Assembly: GCF_030159095.1 (NCBI RefSeq)
Contig: NZ_BRXS01000007.1
Location: 1 to 64,000 of the forward strand
Origin: Roseisolibacter agri
GTDB taxonomy: Bacteria > Gemmatimonadota > Gemmatimonadetes > Gemmatimonadales > Gemmatimonadaceae
DNA length: 64,000 nt
Direction of reading: 5' to 3'
Position 1 is the stretch's first letter. Each line of letters begins with the position of its first letter. The position numbers and the translations under genes are program-made. Positions 8,419-22,099 of this stretch are shown in pieces. Under the pieces are notes generated by a model. The model did not search any database, was not told where the DNA came from, and saw only the letters and a list, made by a program, of their open reading frames with translations.

Positions 8419-8900
8419 CCATTCGGAGGTCCTTCGTGGGGGCCGGGGCTTGGGGCAAGCACCGGCGGGTAAGCAGGTAGGGATGTCTGAGCTCTTGGGA
8501 CGGGGCGCGCACGTCCGACCGCTCCTTGAGAGGGGGGCGAGACCAGTGTCGGTACGCCGGGCTACTCTGAGAAGCCACGAGCTGCCTCGGAACTCGCCCT
8601 TTCGTCCGGGCGAGCGCAGCCACACGTTTAGACCGTCAGGTTGAGCCCGGCGGCGCCGTCGGACTCCCGAAGCTGCTGCTCCCCGCCTTCCCCGTCCCTG
8701 TAGGCCAGCCGGGCTATCCCCCGACGGTATCGCGAGTGGCGATGTGAGCGGCGCCCTGGGTCTGCGGGCGCTTGCCCTGAGTCACAGGGCCGCCCCGCGC
8801 TCAATGCAACCGCATCGGACACGGTCGCGCCGGCGCTGAGCCGGACCACCCCGACCTGGACCGAGCCACTTCCTCCGCTGGTTTCCCCTCGCCGTTCCGC
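8419..8900. other. non-coding leader before the helicase operon
   Basis: Apart from the tail of the outer hairpin, I see no gene here in either strand. It presumably contains the promoter of the helicase-methylase-ATPase operon, but no clear -35/-10 pair stands out. Confidence 0.4.
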
Positions 8901-12544
<3,644 letters not shown>

Positions 12545-12548
<4 letters not shown>

Positions 12549-15475
12549 CTGCTGCGAACCACCCGGTGATCGCCCCGAAGAAGCTGATCGAGGTCGCTCT
12601 CCCGCTCGATACGATCAACGAGGCGGCGAGCCGCGAGAAAGCAATCCGTAGCGGGCACCCGAGCGCTCTTCATCATTACTGGGCACGGCGGCCGCTGGCG
12701 GCAGCGCGAGCGGTGATTTTCGCTCAGGTGGTGAACGATCCCTCGTGGCGTTGGGAGTACGAGAGCCCGGGTCAGGAGCCTCCGAGTCACCTGAAGGCAA
12801 CTTGGGCGAAGAGCCGTCGCCGGCTGTTCGGAATTCTTCAGGACCTCGTTCGATGGGAGAGCAGCACCGATGCTGCACTGGTCGAGCGCGCCCGGAGTGA
12901 GATTCGGAAGAGCTGGCGAGAGACGTGCGAGGCTAATCGCGACCATCCGTTCGCGGCCGAGCTGTTCGACCCCGACGTGCTGCCGGCCTTGCACGACCCC
13001 TTCGCTGGTGGTGGCGCCATACCGCTCGAAGGTCAGCGACTCGGACTGGAGGCGTTTGCGAGCGACCTCAATCCGGTTGCTGTGCTCATTAACAAGGCGA
13101 TGCTGGAGATCCCGCAACGCTTTAATCGTCGTCCGCCTGTCAGACCCGAAGTCGATACCCGTGCTCTCATTGAGAGGGAGTGGCACGGAGCGCAAGGTGT
13201 TGCAGAGGATGTCCGCTATTACGGCGCCTGGGTGTTGGAGCGCGCGCGCGAGCGAGCAGGGTTGATGTTCCAGGCCGCTCCGATCACCGCCGAAACGGTA
13301 CGAGTCCGGCCGGACCTTGTGCCGTATGTGGGACAAACGCTTCCGATAATCGCGTGGATCTGGGCTAATACTGTCAAGAGCCCTAACCCCGCGTTCGCGC
13401 ACGTAGATGTTCCTCTTGTTTCGACATACGTCCTCTCCGCAAAGAGCGGCAAGGAAGCGTTTCTCGTTCCCGTCGTAAGTGGGGACCAGTATCGCTTCGA
13501 AGTATGTGTCGGCAAGCAACCTACTGCGGACGCAAGAGCCGGAACTAAGTTGGGCCGCGGCGCGAACTTCCGATGCTTAGTGTCTGGCACTCCAATCTCA
13601 GGCGACTACATAAAGTCTGAAGGGAAGGCAGGGCGTATCGGATCACGGTTGCTCGCCATCGTCGCCGAAGGCAAGCGCGGACGAGTGTACCTCGAAGCTT
13701 CCGCTGCTGACGAGGCGCTTGCGGGTTCGTGCGACCCCGACTGGCGCCCAGACATCGAGATTGCCGGAAGCACTCAGTACATCGGTGTCCGACCGTACGG
13801 TGTTCTCACGTTCGGTCAGCTGTTCACTCCACGCCAGCTCGTCGCGCTCAACACGATCGCGGACCTCATCAGTGAGGCGGGCGCTAAGGTTCGCCGAGAC
13901 GCTGCTGCCGCAGGGCTGGCAGATGACGACATCAGCTTGGGTGCGGGTGGAGGCGGCGCTAGGGCATACAGCGAAGCGGTTACGATTCTGCTTTCCTTTG
14001 CCCTAGACAAGTTGGCGGACCTCGCCAACAAGTCCTGTGCGTGGGAACCCATCGCGCAATGTCCGCGACACCTGTTCGGCAGGCAGGCCATACCAATGGT
14101 TTGGGACTACGCCGAAGGCAACCCGCTTGGCGAGAGTTCGGGATCGTGGAGTGTCATTGTCGATGGCATTGCGAAGGCCTTCTCCAACGCGTTCGGGACT
14201 GACCTCACGGTCCCCGCTGGCCATGCTGTGCAGGCAGATGCAGCAGAACAGCTCCTGTCGCTGAACAAGGTCGTTTCGACTGACCCGCCGTACTATGCAA
14301 ACGTCCCGTATGCTGACCTCTCAGACTTCTTCTACGTGTGGGCGAGGCGGTCCCTACGTATTGCGCTGCCTGAACTCTTTAGCACCATTGCGGTCCCGAA
14401 GCAAAATGAACTCGTAGCGTTTCCACATCGTCATGCGGATGGGAAGGACGGCGCTGAGCGCTTCTTCCTTGCAGGGATGACGAAGGCGATGCAGCGACTT
14501 GCAGAGAGTGCGCACCCCGCGTTCCCGGTAACGATCTACTACGCGTTCAAGCAAGCCGAGACCGAAGATGAGGCGGGAACTGCAAGCACGGGATGGGAGA
14601 CTTTCCTCGATGCGGTGATTAGAGCGGGGTTCTCAATCACAGGTACGTGGCCGCTGCGTACCGAGAACGAGAGTCGCCTCCGTGGGCAGGAGTCGAATGC
14701 TCTTGCCTCAAGCATCGCGCTCGTGTGTCGCCCGCGTCCTGCGGGGGCTGCGGTCACTTCGCGCCGAGCGTTCACGCGTGAGCTTGGGAAGATCCTTCCA
14801 GGTGCCCTCGACGCCATGACGCGGGGCGCGGAAGGTTGGGGTGCTCCAGTCGCGCCAGTCGACCTTTCCCAGGCCATAATCGGTCCAGGAATGGAGATCT
14901 TTACGAAGTATGCGTCGGTGCTGGAGGCCGATGGGCAGCCCATGGCGGTTCGCACGGCCCTTAGCCTGATCAACCGCTTCTTGGCTGATGACGACTTCGA
15001 TGCTGACACGCAGTTCTGTCTAGCCTGGTTCGAGCAACACGGGTGGAACGCCGGGACGTTCGGTAGCGCCAACGTCCTTGCGCAGGCGAAGGGTACGTCG
15101 GTGGATGGGGTACACGCCGCTGGTGTGCTGAGATCGGGAGGAGGCGAGGTGCAGCTACTTCGGCCTGCGGAGTATCCGGAGCACTGGGACCCATCCAGCG
15201 ACAGCAGGTTGCCAGTCTGGGAGCTATTGCACCACCTCGTCCGAGTCCTTCGTGCCGGTGGTGAGTTCGAAGCTGGAGTCGTACTTGGTGCAGCGCAGCC
15301 GAAGGCTGACTCTGTGAGGCAACTTGCTTACCGACTCTACACGCTTTGTGAGCGCGCAGGCTGGGCGGATGATGCGCGGCAGTACAACGACCTGATCACC
15401 AGTTGGGCAGCTATCGAGTCTGCCGCCCAGCGATCCCCCGTATCGCAGGCGCAGGTCAACCTCTTCGACGCATGA
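12545..15475 (+). CDS. DUF1156 adenine-specific DNA methylase
   Basis: A 976-residue protein. The N-terminal DUF1156 hallmark is clear: [18 protein letters not shown] then [15 protein letters not shown] (about 29-60). The methyltransferase SAM motif [14 protein letters not shown] is at 151-164 and the catalytic DPPY (N6-adenine type) at 580-583. About 430 residues separate the two motifs, leaving room for a target-recognition region. It starts within the helicase stop and ends within the ATPase start (both ATGA). GC is clearly lower than in either neighbour (one sampled 60-base line in the centre is 55% against 73% in the helicase gene), suggesting a separate history. The likely role is self-DNA modification in an anti-phage system of the DUF1156/DUF499 type. 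Confidence 0.92.
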
Positions 15476-18294
15476 CGAGTCCCTCACTTAAGCCGTGGCG
15501 CGAGATCGCTGTCCCGCACGAGGACGTACTCCAGGGCACGTTTCAACAGTCGGAGTTCGCGGCTGACCTGACCGCCGTCCACACCGGCAAGGCCGGTCCC
15601 GAGTACCAAGACCCCGTCGCCTTTTTCTCGCGCACCTTCATTACCGAAGGCATGCGCCTCCTGCTCACGCAGGTGGCGGCGCGCATCGCGGGCCGCGGCG
15701 GGGAGCCGGTCGTCCAGCTCCAGACCGCCTTCGGGGGCGGAAAGACGCACACGATGCTGGCCGTCTACCACTTGGCGACCCGCAACTGCGCGCTGTCGGA
15801 TCTGGCGGGCGTGCCCGCGGTGATCGATCAAGCGGGGCTCCTCGACGTGCCGCGCGCACGCGTCGCGGTGCTCGATGGCACCGCCCACGCGCCCGGGCAG
15901 CCGTGGAAGCATGGGAAGACGGCCGTTCGCACCCTCTGGGGCGAGCTGGCCTGGCAGCTCGGTGGCGAGGAGGGCTTCGCCCTCGTGCGCGAGGCCGACG
16001 CGACCGGCACCTCGCCGGGGAAGGACGTGCTCGCCGCCCTCCTCCAGCAGTACGGCCCGTGCGTGGTCCTCATCGACGAGCTGGTGGCCTACGTCCGCCA
16101 GTTCGGCGAGGGGCAGACCCTGAGTGGTGGGACTTACAACTCGAACTTGTCGTTCGTCCAAGCGCTCACCGAGGCCGCCAAGCTCGTCCCGAACGCCATC
16201 GTCTTGGCGTCGCTCCCAGAATCGGTCGTCGAAGTCGGGGATCAGCGAGGCGTCATGGCGCTTCGCGCGCTGGAGAAGACCTTCGGCCGCGTGCAGGCGC
16301 TCTGGAAGCCCGTCGCTACCGATGAAGCCTTCGAGATCGTCCGCCGGCGGCTATTCGAGCCCGTGCGCGATACGAAGGCCCGCGACGCGGTGTGCCGCGC
16401 CTTCGCTGACTGCTACGTGGCCGAGGGCGCCAAGCTCCCGTCGGAGACGCAGGAGGGGCGCTATTTCGACCGGATCCAGCAGGCCTATCCCATCCACCCC
16501 GAGGTCTTCGACCGCCTCTACGAAGACTGGACGACCATCGACGGTTTCCAGCGCACCCGCGGCGTGCTGAAGCTGATGGCGAAGGTCATCTACCGGCTCT
16601 GGAAGGACGACCAGCGCGACCTGCTTATCCTCCCGGGCGGTCTGCCGCTCTACGACTCTGCCACCCGCGCCGAGTTCACGTACTACCTGCCGGCCGGGTG
16701 GGACCCGGTGATCGAGCGCGACATCGACGGCGACCGCGCCGAGACGACGGAGCTCGAGACCAAGGAGCCGCGCTTCGGCCAGGTGAACGCCGCCCGCCGG
16801 GTGGCGCGTACGCTTTTCCTCGGCACCGCGCCCTCCTCGGTTGCCGGTCGGAGCGGGACGCGGGGGCTCGACCGCGCCCGCGCGCTCCTCGGCTGCCTCC
16901 AGCCGGGGCAGGGCGCCTCAACCTATTCCGACGCGCTGAACCGGCTCTCGGACCGGCTGCACTACCTGAACACGGCCGGCGACAAGGCACAGGACACCGC
17001 TCGGTTCTGGTTCGACACGCGGGCAAACCTCCGGCGCGAGATGGAGGATCGGAAGCGCCGCTTCGACGACGCGACCGACGTACGCTCGCGCATCGCCGAT
17101 GTGCTCAGGAAGTCGGTGAACGCCACGCTCTTCGACGGCGTGCACGTTTTCACCGCGCACGGTGACGTGCCGGACGACACGGCGCTCCGGCTCGTGGTGC
17201 TTCCGCCCGAGCAATGGTACGCGCGGGAGGAGGGGCGCCCCGCGACGGACGCCGTGCTGGAGGCGGTGCGCTCCAACGGGCAGAAGCCCCGTTACCGGGG
17301 GAACCGGCTGCTCTTTCTCGCGGCCGAGAATGGCACGCTCCCGCGGCTCCGCGACGCAACGCGCGTGGCGCTCGCGTGGGGCTCGATCGTGACGGACATC
17401 CGCGACGGGAAGCTCAACGTGGATCTGCTCCAGCAGAAGGCCGCCACGAAGGAGCTGGAGCTGGCCGAGGGGGCGCTCCCGCGCGTGGCGCGCGAGTGCT
17501 ACCGCTGGCTACTGGTGCCGACGCAGGAGGCGCCGACCGACCGCACCGTGAGCGTCGAGGCATTCCCGCTCGCCACGAGCGGCGGCTCGATTGGGGCGGA
17601 GCTGGAGCGGGTGTGCACCGACAATGAGCTGGTGATCACCACCTGGTCGCCGATCCACCTGCGCACCCGACTCCGAGAGCTGTACTGGAAGGCGGACCAG
17701 CCGGATGTCGAAGCGCTGACCGGCTTTTGGGAGGACACGCTGCGGTATGTGTACCTCCCGCGGCTTCGGAAGCAGGAGGTGCTCGCGCAGGCGATCCGCG
17801 CCGGCGCGGCGACGCGCGACTTCTTCGGCGTCGCCTATGGACGGAGCGGCGAGGACTACGAGGGCTTCCAGCTCGGCGCGCCCAGCGTCCAGGTGGATTC
17901 GACGCTGCTGCTGATTGAGCCCGCGGCGGCGCTCGCCTACGAGGAAGCCAAGCAGAAGGTCGTCGTCCCGCCGACCATCATCGACCCGCCGCCTCCGGTT
18001 GGCCCTGACGTCATCGACCCTCCGCCTCCGCCCCCGCCCCCGCCCCCGCCCCCAGTTCAACGTTTCCGTGCCTACCACGGGACGGCGGAGGTGCGGGCGA
18101 GCACGGCGAAGACGAAGCTCGTCGAGCTGGCAGAGGAGATCATCGCAGTGCTGGCCAGTGATCCGACTGGTACCATCCGCGTCACGCTGGAGATCAGCGG
18201 GGAGTATCCGGCCGGGGTGTCGGAGCAGGTGCAGCGGGCGGTGTCGGAGAACGCGAAGATGCTCCATCTCAAGGTTAGCGAGTGGGAGATCTGA
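15472..18294 (+). CDS. DUF499 family ATPase of the DUF1156/DUF499 defence system
   Basis: A 940-residue protein. The ATG at 15472 overlaps the methylase TGA and fits the family start ([18 protein letters not shown]). The Walker A motif AFGGGKTH is at about 86-93, and a Walker B-like [14 protein letters not shown] follows near residue 200. DUF499 proteins are large AAA-type ATPases that sit next to DUF1156 methylases and helicases in defence islands; the biochemical role is unknown. Near the C-terminus a proline run (12 consecutive Pro in one block, encoded about 18020-18057, after an earlier DPPPPVGP) separates the ATPase body from a C-terminal domain of about 75 residues. It is the last clearly assigned gene of the three-gene coupled operon. 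Confidence 0.92.
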   Translation: MTSPSLKPWREIAVPHEDVLQGTFQQSEFAADLTAVHTGKAGPEYQDPVAFFSRTFITEGMRLLLTQVAARIAGRGGEPVVQLQTAFGGGKTHTMLAVYHLATRNCALSDLAGVPAVIDQAGLLDVPRARVAVLDGTAHAPGQPWKHGKTAVRTLWGELAWQLGGEEGFALVREADATGTSPGKDVLAALLQQYGPCVVLIDELVAYVRQFGEGQTLSGGTYNSNLSFVQALTEAAKLVPNAIVLASLPESVVEVGDQRGVMALRALEKTFGRVQALWKPVATDEAFEIVRRRLFEPVRDTKARDAVCRAFADCYVAEGAKLPSETQEGRYFDRIQQAYPIHPEVFDRLYEDWTTIDGFQRTRGVLKLMAKVIYRLWKDDQRDLLILPGGLPLYDSATRAEFTYYLPAGWDPVIERDIDGDRAETTELETKEPRFGQVNAARRVARTLFLGTAPSSVAGRSGTRGLDRARALLGCLQPGQGASTYSDALNRLSDRLHYLNTAGDKAQDTARFWFDTRANLRREMEDRKRRFDDATDVRSRIADVLRKSVNATLFDGVHVFTAHGDVPDDTALRLVVLPPEQWYAREEGRPATDAVLEAVRSNGQKPRYRGNRLLFLAAENGTLPRLRDATRVALAWGSIVTDIRDGKLNVDLLQQKAATKELELAEGALPRVARECYRWLLVPTQEAPTDRTVSVEAFPLATSGGSIGAELERVCTDNELVITTWSPIHLRTRLRELYWKADQPDVEALTGFWEDTLRYVYLPRLRKQEVLAQAIRAGAATRDFFGVAYGRSGEDYEGFQLGAPSVQVDSTLLLIEPAAALAYEEAKQKVVVPPTIIDPPPPVGPDVIDPPPPPPPPPPPPVQRFRAYHGTAEVRASTAKTKLVELAEEIIAVLASDPTGTIRVTLEISGEYPAGVSEQVQRAVSENAKMLHLKVSEWEI

Positions 18295-18434
18295 CGTACT
18301 GCTGGGTGCGTTGTGATGTACGTTCCAAGACTGCCATGCGCGCCTCGTGGGCCGGTGGCAGAAAGGGCGCATGCAACAGCGTCGCCGCGGGAAGAGACGA
18401 AAAGTGAAGTGCATCGACCTTGTGACCCGTCAAC

Positions 18435-18836
18435 ATGACTCCACCGCCTCCTGCATACCAGAGTAACCCGGTTCATCAGAACGGACGGCCGGGTAGCTCG
18501 CAATGGTGGCTCAATGTCGCTGAAGAGAACGACTGCTTCGTTATCGCGTTCACCCAGGGTTGGGTCAGCACGCATGAGGGTTGGGGCTTGTGGATCGTCG
18601 ATGGTCGAGCGGTGCATCTTGGGGTCATTCAGGATCACGTGACCCCTACGTTCTTCGCGAAGTTTGAGTGTAAGCGCCCGATGATGCCGTGGCACGGCTA
18701 CCCGGAAGACCAGTGCCGGACTGACGATCGCCAGTGCGTTCCTGACGAGGCGATTCTGAGTGATTGGGAGCGAAAGGGCTATATCCGTCCGCAGGTAGCG
18801 AAGAAGGTCGGCCTTCACAAGCGGTGCAGGCTATGA
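18435..18836 (+). CDS. small protein of unknown function
   Basis: 133 residues, rich in Trp and Cys, with no family recognised. The ATG at 18435 lies 140 bp after the DUF499 gene, and the stop overlaps the next start (ATGA at 18833-18836), so it is coupled with the following unknown gene. GC is about 57%, close to that of the DUF1156 gene and below the ATPase gene. The central part (FAKFECKRPMMPWHGYP, then a Cys) could hold a metal site, but this is speculative. The pair may be accessory to the methylase system or an independent insertion. Confidence 0.65.
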   Translation: MTPPPPAYQSNPVHQNGRPGSSQWWLNVAEENDCFVIAFTQGWVSTHEGWGLWIVDGRAVHLGVIQDHVTPTFFAKFECKRPMMPWHGYPEDQCRTDDRQCVPDEAILSDWERKGYIRPQVAKKVGLHKRCRL

Positions 18837-20071
18837 CTAGCGAGATCGATCTGGTCGCTCCGCCGGTGCGGATAGAGCTTCCTGGTGAGTTCTGGGACTC
18901 CCAGGTGTACGCGGGTGGTTTACTGCTCTTCACGCGCGAGGGGTCTATCCGCACGCTCGACTGGCGTCAGCTCGTAGCGGAGCTACCAATTGCAGAGGAG
19001 CTGCGCATCGTCGCGGATGCCGCGCTGCTGAGCAATCATCGCCTGTACGGGGCAGGTGCTCGCGAACTCATCTCCGACCCAGAAGTCCGATCGCTGCTGA
19101 TGAGTAAGTTCGTGCGGCTGTCGCAAGCCGTTGTCTTGTGGGATGCTGCTTCAAGGGCTCGCGTCAGCGAATTCGAGAATCCTGTGCCGCACCCCCATAA
19201 TGATTCGGAGATCCACTACGATCAGTTGTTCTTGGGTGGCACGAGCGGCCTTTACCAGATTGCAACTGATCCCGCGCGGCGCGGTAAGCGCACCCGTCAG
19301 AAGCGAAGTGATGTCGCCGTCCTCGACCTGGCTGCAGCCCATAAGACACTGGCTGTGGCTGCTGGCGCAGACGGTCTTTTCGAGGCTGTGATCACGGACA
19401 CGCCTCATCGTGATCTCGCCCCACTTACAACCGTTCTTGAGGAGACGTGCTCCTCATGCGACTGGTCATTTGAGAGTCTGATCGCGAGCGGTCCTAAGAA
19501 CCGACTCACGTTTGCAGAGTACGATCGGGTGCCTGCGTCGGAACCTCGCGCCGGTCGGCGAATCCCGTACGTCCGCAAGTTCGAGCAGCTACTCACAGAG
19601 TCCGACCTGTTCGGTTCAGAGGCAGGTGAGTCGGCGATATGTTGGGGTGCGCATGAGCGCGTATATCGAGCGCTCGGCTCGCGAGTAGAGACAGTGCGAT
19701 ATCAGCCTGGGAGAGCGACCGAGAACACCCCCGCGTTTTTGAGTCCGGAGGCACACCAGATTGACATGGCCGATAGCGGGCTCCCGCCGCTATCGGCCCG
19801 CACAGCCGCCTTCGGTAGTGTTCTCGAGCTGGATGATGCACTTCACGTTATTCCGACCCTGGGTACTTCGTTCACGATCCCCGGCGAGCCAGTCTCGTGG
19901 CGTGTGTTCCCTCGCTCGCGTGACTACCTCAACCACCTTCACATCGTGTACGAGGATCGATTGGTTATCTACGCCTTCACCCACGACTACTTCGCAGATC
20001 AGGACCGGAAGTGGTCGGGGTTCGAGGTCGGTCGATCCGAGACGGCGGTTAGAACGCGGCGCAAAGAATAG
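18833..20071 (+). CDS. protein of unknown function, possible beta-propeller
   Basis: 412 residues from the ATG at 18833, which overlaps the stop of the preceding small gene. Several segments follow a pattern of hydrophobic beta strands ending in small turns (YAGGLLLFTREGSIRTLDW, AVVLWDAASRARVSEF, LAVAAGADGLFEAVI, LHIVYEDRLVIYAFTHDYF), suggesting a propeller-like fold. A single CSSC motif lies near residue 205. No transmembrane or signal sequence is visible, so it is likely cytoplasmic. It is encoded with its small partner just downstream of the DUF499 ATPase and upstream of an integrase remnant. The function is unknown. Confidence 0.65.
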   Translation: MTSEIDLVAPPVRIELPGEFWDSQVYAGGLLLFTREGSIRTLDWRQLVAELPIAEELRIVADAALLSNHRLYGAGARELISDPEVRSLLMSKFVRLSQAVVLWDAASRARVSEFENPVPHPHNDSEIHYDQLFLGGTSGLYQIATDPARRGKRTRQKRSDVAVLDLAAAHKTLAVAAGADGLFEAVITDTPHRDLAPLTTVLEETCSSCDWSFESLIASGPKNRLTFAEYDRVPASEPRAGRRIPYVRKFEQLLTESDLFGSEAGESAICWGAHERVYRALGSRVETVRYQPGRATENTPAFLSPEAHQIDMADSGLPPLSARTAAFGSVLELDDALHVIPTLGTSFTIPGEPVSWRVFPRSRDYLNHLHIVYEDRLVIYAFTHDYFADQDRKWSGFEVGRSETAVRTRRKE

Positions 20072-20163
20072 ACGCGCTTCGCTTCGCGTTACCCTGTGAT
20101 GCCTTCGACGCCGAAAACATCCAAAGAAGTCCGTCAGGTCCGCGGCTGTCGACCTGCGTACTT

Positions 20164-20300
20164 CTAGAGACCTCGCGTCGCGGCTGCTCTCGCGTGCAAG
20201 GCGCGGGCGTTGCGCACGTAGCGCATGACCGTATCCACACGCGCGTGGCCCGTTTAGTCCATGATCTCGTCCATGCGCGCGCCGGCCGCCGCGGCGCTCG
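20164..20300 (-). pseudogene. C-terminal remnant of a tyrosine recombinase
   Basis: On the minus strand the frame reads SAAAAGARMDEIMD, an in-frame TAA, then TGHARVDTVMRYVRNARAL to a natural stop. This matches the end of phage-type integrases around the TGH box with the catalytic Tyr in a RYVR context. Only about 45 codons remain: the fragment is cut at 20300 by the end of an IS3 element and carries an internal stop. It shows that an integrase-bearing element once occupied this part of the island. Confidence 0.75.
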
Positions 20301-20329
20301 TGACCCTTCCCCGCCGGGAGGGCAGGCAG

Positions 20330-21191
20330 TTACGGGTCAGGTGAGAGGGATGGGGCTGCGCATCGCAACAGGAAGTTGCGCGGGGTGCGCCATCCGAGCG
20401 CGCTGTGTGGACGGCGCGCGTGGTAATCGCGCAGCCAGCGTTCGATGCACTCCTGGGCGTCGGTGAGCCTGGTAAACCACTGCTCGTTAAGGCATTCGTC
20501 GCGCAGCCGGCCGTTGAAGCCCTCGACGAAAGCGTTCTCGACCGGCTTGCCGGGCCGGATGAAGACCAGATAGATTCGACGCTCGTGTGCCCACGCGAGC
20601 TTCGCGCGGCTGGTGAACTCCGGCCCGTTGTCGCACACGATGCTCGCCGGGAGCGCGCGGCTGCCGCGCATGCGCTCGAGACACGCGACCACCCCCCCGC
20701 CGCCAAGCGAGAGGTGGACGGCGATCAGCGGACACTCGCGGTCACGCGCTTCGGCGCCTGAAGTCGTCCATTACAGTCAGGAAGCGGAACACCCGGCCGT
20801 CGGCGAGCGGGTCGTGGACGAAGTCCACACTCCACCGCTCCCCCGGTCGCGACGGCGCCGGCGGTGCGACGCGCGGCACGGCCGCGCGGGTGCAGCGCCG
20901 GCGTCGGCGCACCGCGAGCAGCTCCTCAGGGTAGACCCGCTCGGTGCGCTTGTTATTGCGGACGAGCCCCTCGCGCTGCAGCAGCCGATGCAAGCGCGGC
21001 ACGCCCCAGCGTGGGCGCTGCGCCACGAGAGCACGCAGGCGTGCGCGCACCGGCGCGTCGTTCTCCGCGTGGCGCGACGCGTACATATAGCTCGACCGGC
21101 CGATGGCGAGCAGCCGACACGCTCGGCTCGCGCTCGCGTGGCGGCTCGTGCGCAGCAAGGGGACCGCTCGCCGCCGTTGCTCCGCCGTCAC
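20330..21191 (-). pseudogene. IS3 transposase OrfB, frameshifted
   Basis: The integrase-core transposase is split into two frames. The N-terminal part (from 21191, with the HTH_21 region RPRWGVPRLHRLLQREGL and the first catalytic Asp in WSVDFVHDPL) continues to VMDDF near 20755. There the frame shifts; the sequence resumes as RDRECPLIAVHLSLGGG and continues through CDNGPEFTS (second Asp) and GKPVENAFVEGFNGRLRDECLN (catalytic Glu) to the stop at 20330. The break is in a conserved block, so the copy is probably inactive unless the base difference is a sequencing error. Confidence 0.85.
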
Positions 21192-21454
21192 CCCTTCCGT
21201 CCCACCACGTCTTTGAGCAGCGAGTTCTCGAGGGCCAACTCCGCGACGAGCTGCTTCAACCGCCGGCTCTCCTCCTCAAGCTGCTTCAGGCGGCGGGCCT
21301 CATGGAGATCTAGGCCGCGGTACTTCGCGCGCCAGCTGCGGAGCGTTTCCTTGCTGACGCTGTGCCATCGACATACCTCGGTCGCCCGCGCACCGCTCTC
21401 GGCCTCGTGCACGATGGCGGCGATCTGCTCATCCGTGAACCGACTCTTTCGCAT
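21188..21454 (-). CDS. IS3 transposase OrfA (helix-turn-helix)
   Basis: 88 residues, starting MRKSRFTDEQIAAIVHEAE, with the HTH core ATEVCRWHSVSKETLRSW and a C-terminal leucine-zipper-like stretch (LKQLEEESRRLKQLVAELAL). This is the usual DNA-binding subunit of IS3-group elements; OrfA and OrfB are normally joined by programmed frameshifting or coupling at the overlap. The gene is intact. Confidence 0.9.
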   Translation of the reverse strand: MRKSRFTDEQIAAIVHEAESGARATEVCRWHSVSKETLRSWRAKYRGLDLHEARRLKQLEEESRRLKQLVAELALENSLLKDVVGRKG

Positions 21455-21520
21455 CAGATCCGCGCGCCGCTTGGCAGGTCAGGACCCATAATGCACCGGC
21501 CTCAGCGTGGGGAAGGGTCA

Positions 21521-22099
21521 CCATCTCTCTCTGGTCGGCGAGTCGCTGGCCGCCTCGTAACAGGGGCGGCGGGTGAAGACCCGGTTCCTGCGAGGGCGCG
21601 GTTGCTGGCGAAGCACCGGCACGTACGGCCGGTCGATCCACCGGCGGAGGGCGCGGCGGTCGACCGGCCCCGCCGATGCGGGCACCCGCCGCGACCGGCT
21701 GGCTCCACTACTGATCCTGTGAGCAGGCGCCGGAGCCGTTCCCAGCGCGTGAGCGCCGGCGGAGACGTTCGCCGCGCCCTGAGCGGGGCGGACCTGAGCC
21801 CGCGCGCTCCCCGAGCCATTCGATCGCGCGTGGCGAGACTGGCGCACCGCCCGTTCCGGGCCCGCGCCACCCGGAGGTGCCAGTCCATTGTGATCATGGT
21901 GGGCGACGGGCGCCTGCCGCTCGCCGGAACCGCGGGTCGTTCCCGTGCCGGCGCTCGGCCCCACTTGCCTCCCCTTCCGGATCACTCCTACCGTGCCCGC
22001 ATGAGGTCGGTGGGCATGCGCCGGCGGCTCCGCGCCGGGTGCCCAGCGTTTATCCAACGCGCACCGTGCCTTCCTGCTCACCCGCACCAGCACCCCGAC
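21521..22099. other. gap between IS3 and the AIPR gene
   Basis: High-GC sequence with long open frames in several registers but no recognisable protein. The missing N-terminal part of the integrase is not here. An in-frame ATG at 22001 could extend the following gene by 33 residues of low-complexity sequence, which I judge unlikely. Confidence 0.4.

Larger units (their letters stand above)
20301..21520 (-). mobile_element. IS3-family insertion sequence, about 1.22 kb
   Basis: The ends form inverted repeats starting TGACCCTTCCCC at 20301 and, as reverse complement, at 21520; similarity continues inward to a shared GGGTC about 35 bases in. The element carries orfA and orfB on the minus strand with an ATGA-type overlap as in IS3 elements. 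No 3- or 4-bp target duplication is evident (left flank TCG, right flank CCA), and the two flanks are not halves of one integrase. An adjacent deletion or rearrangement is therefore likely. Confidence 0.85.
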
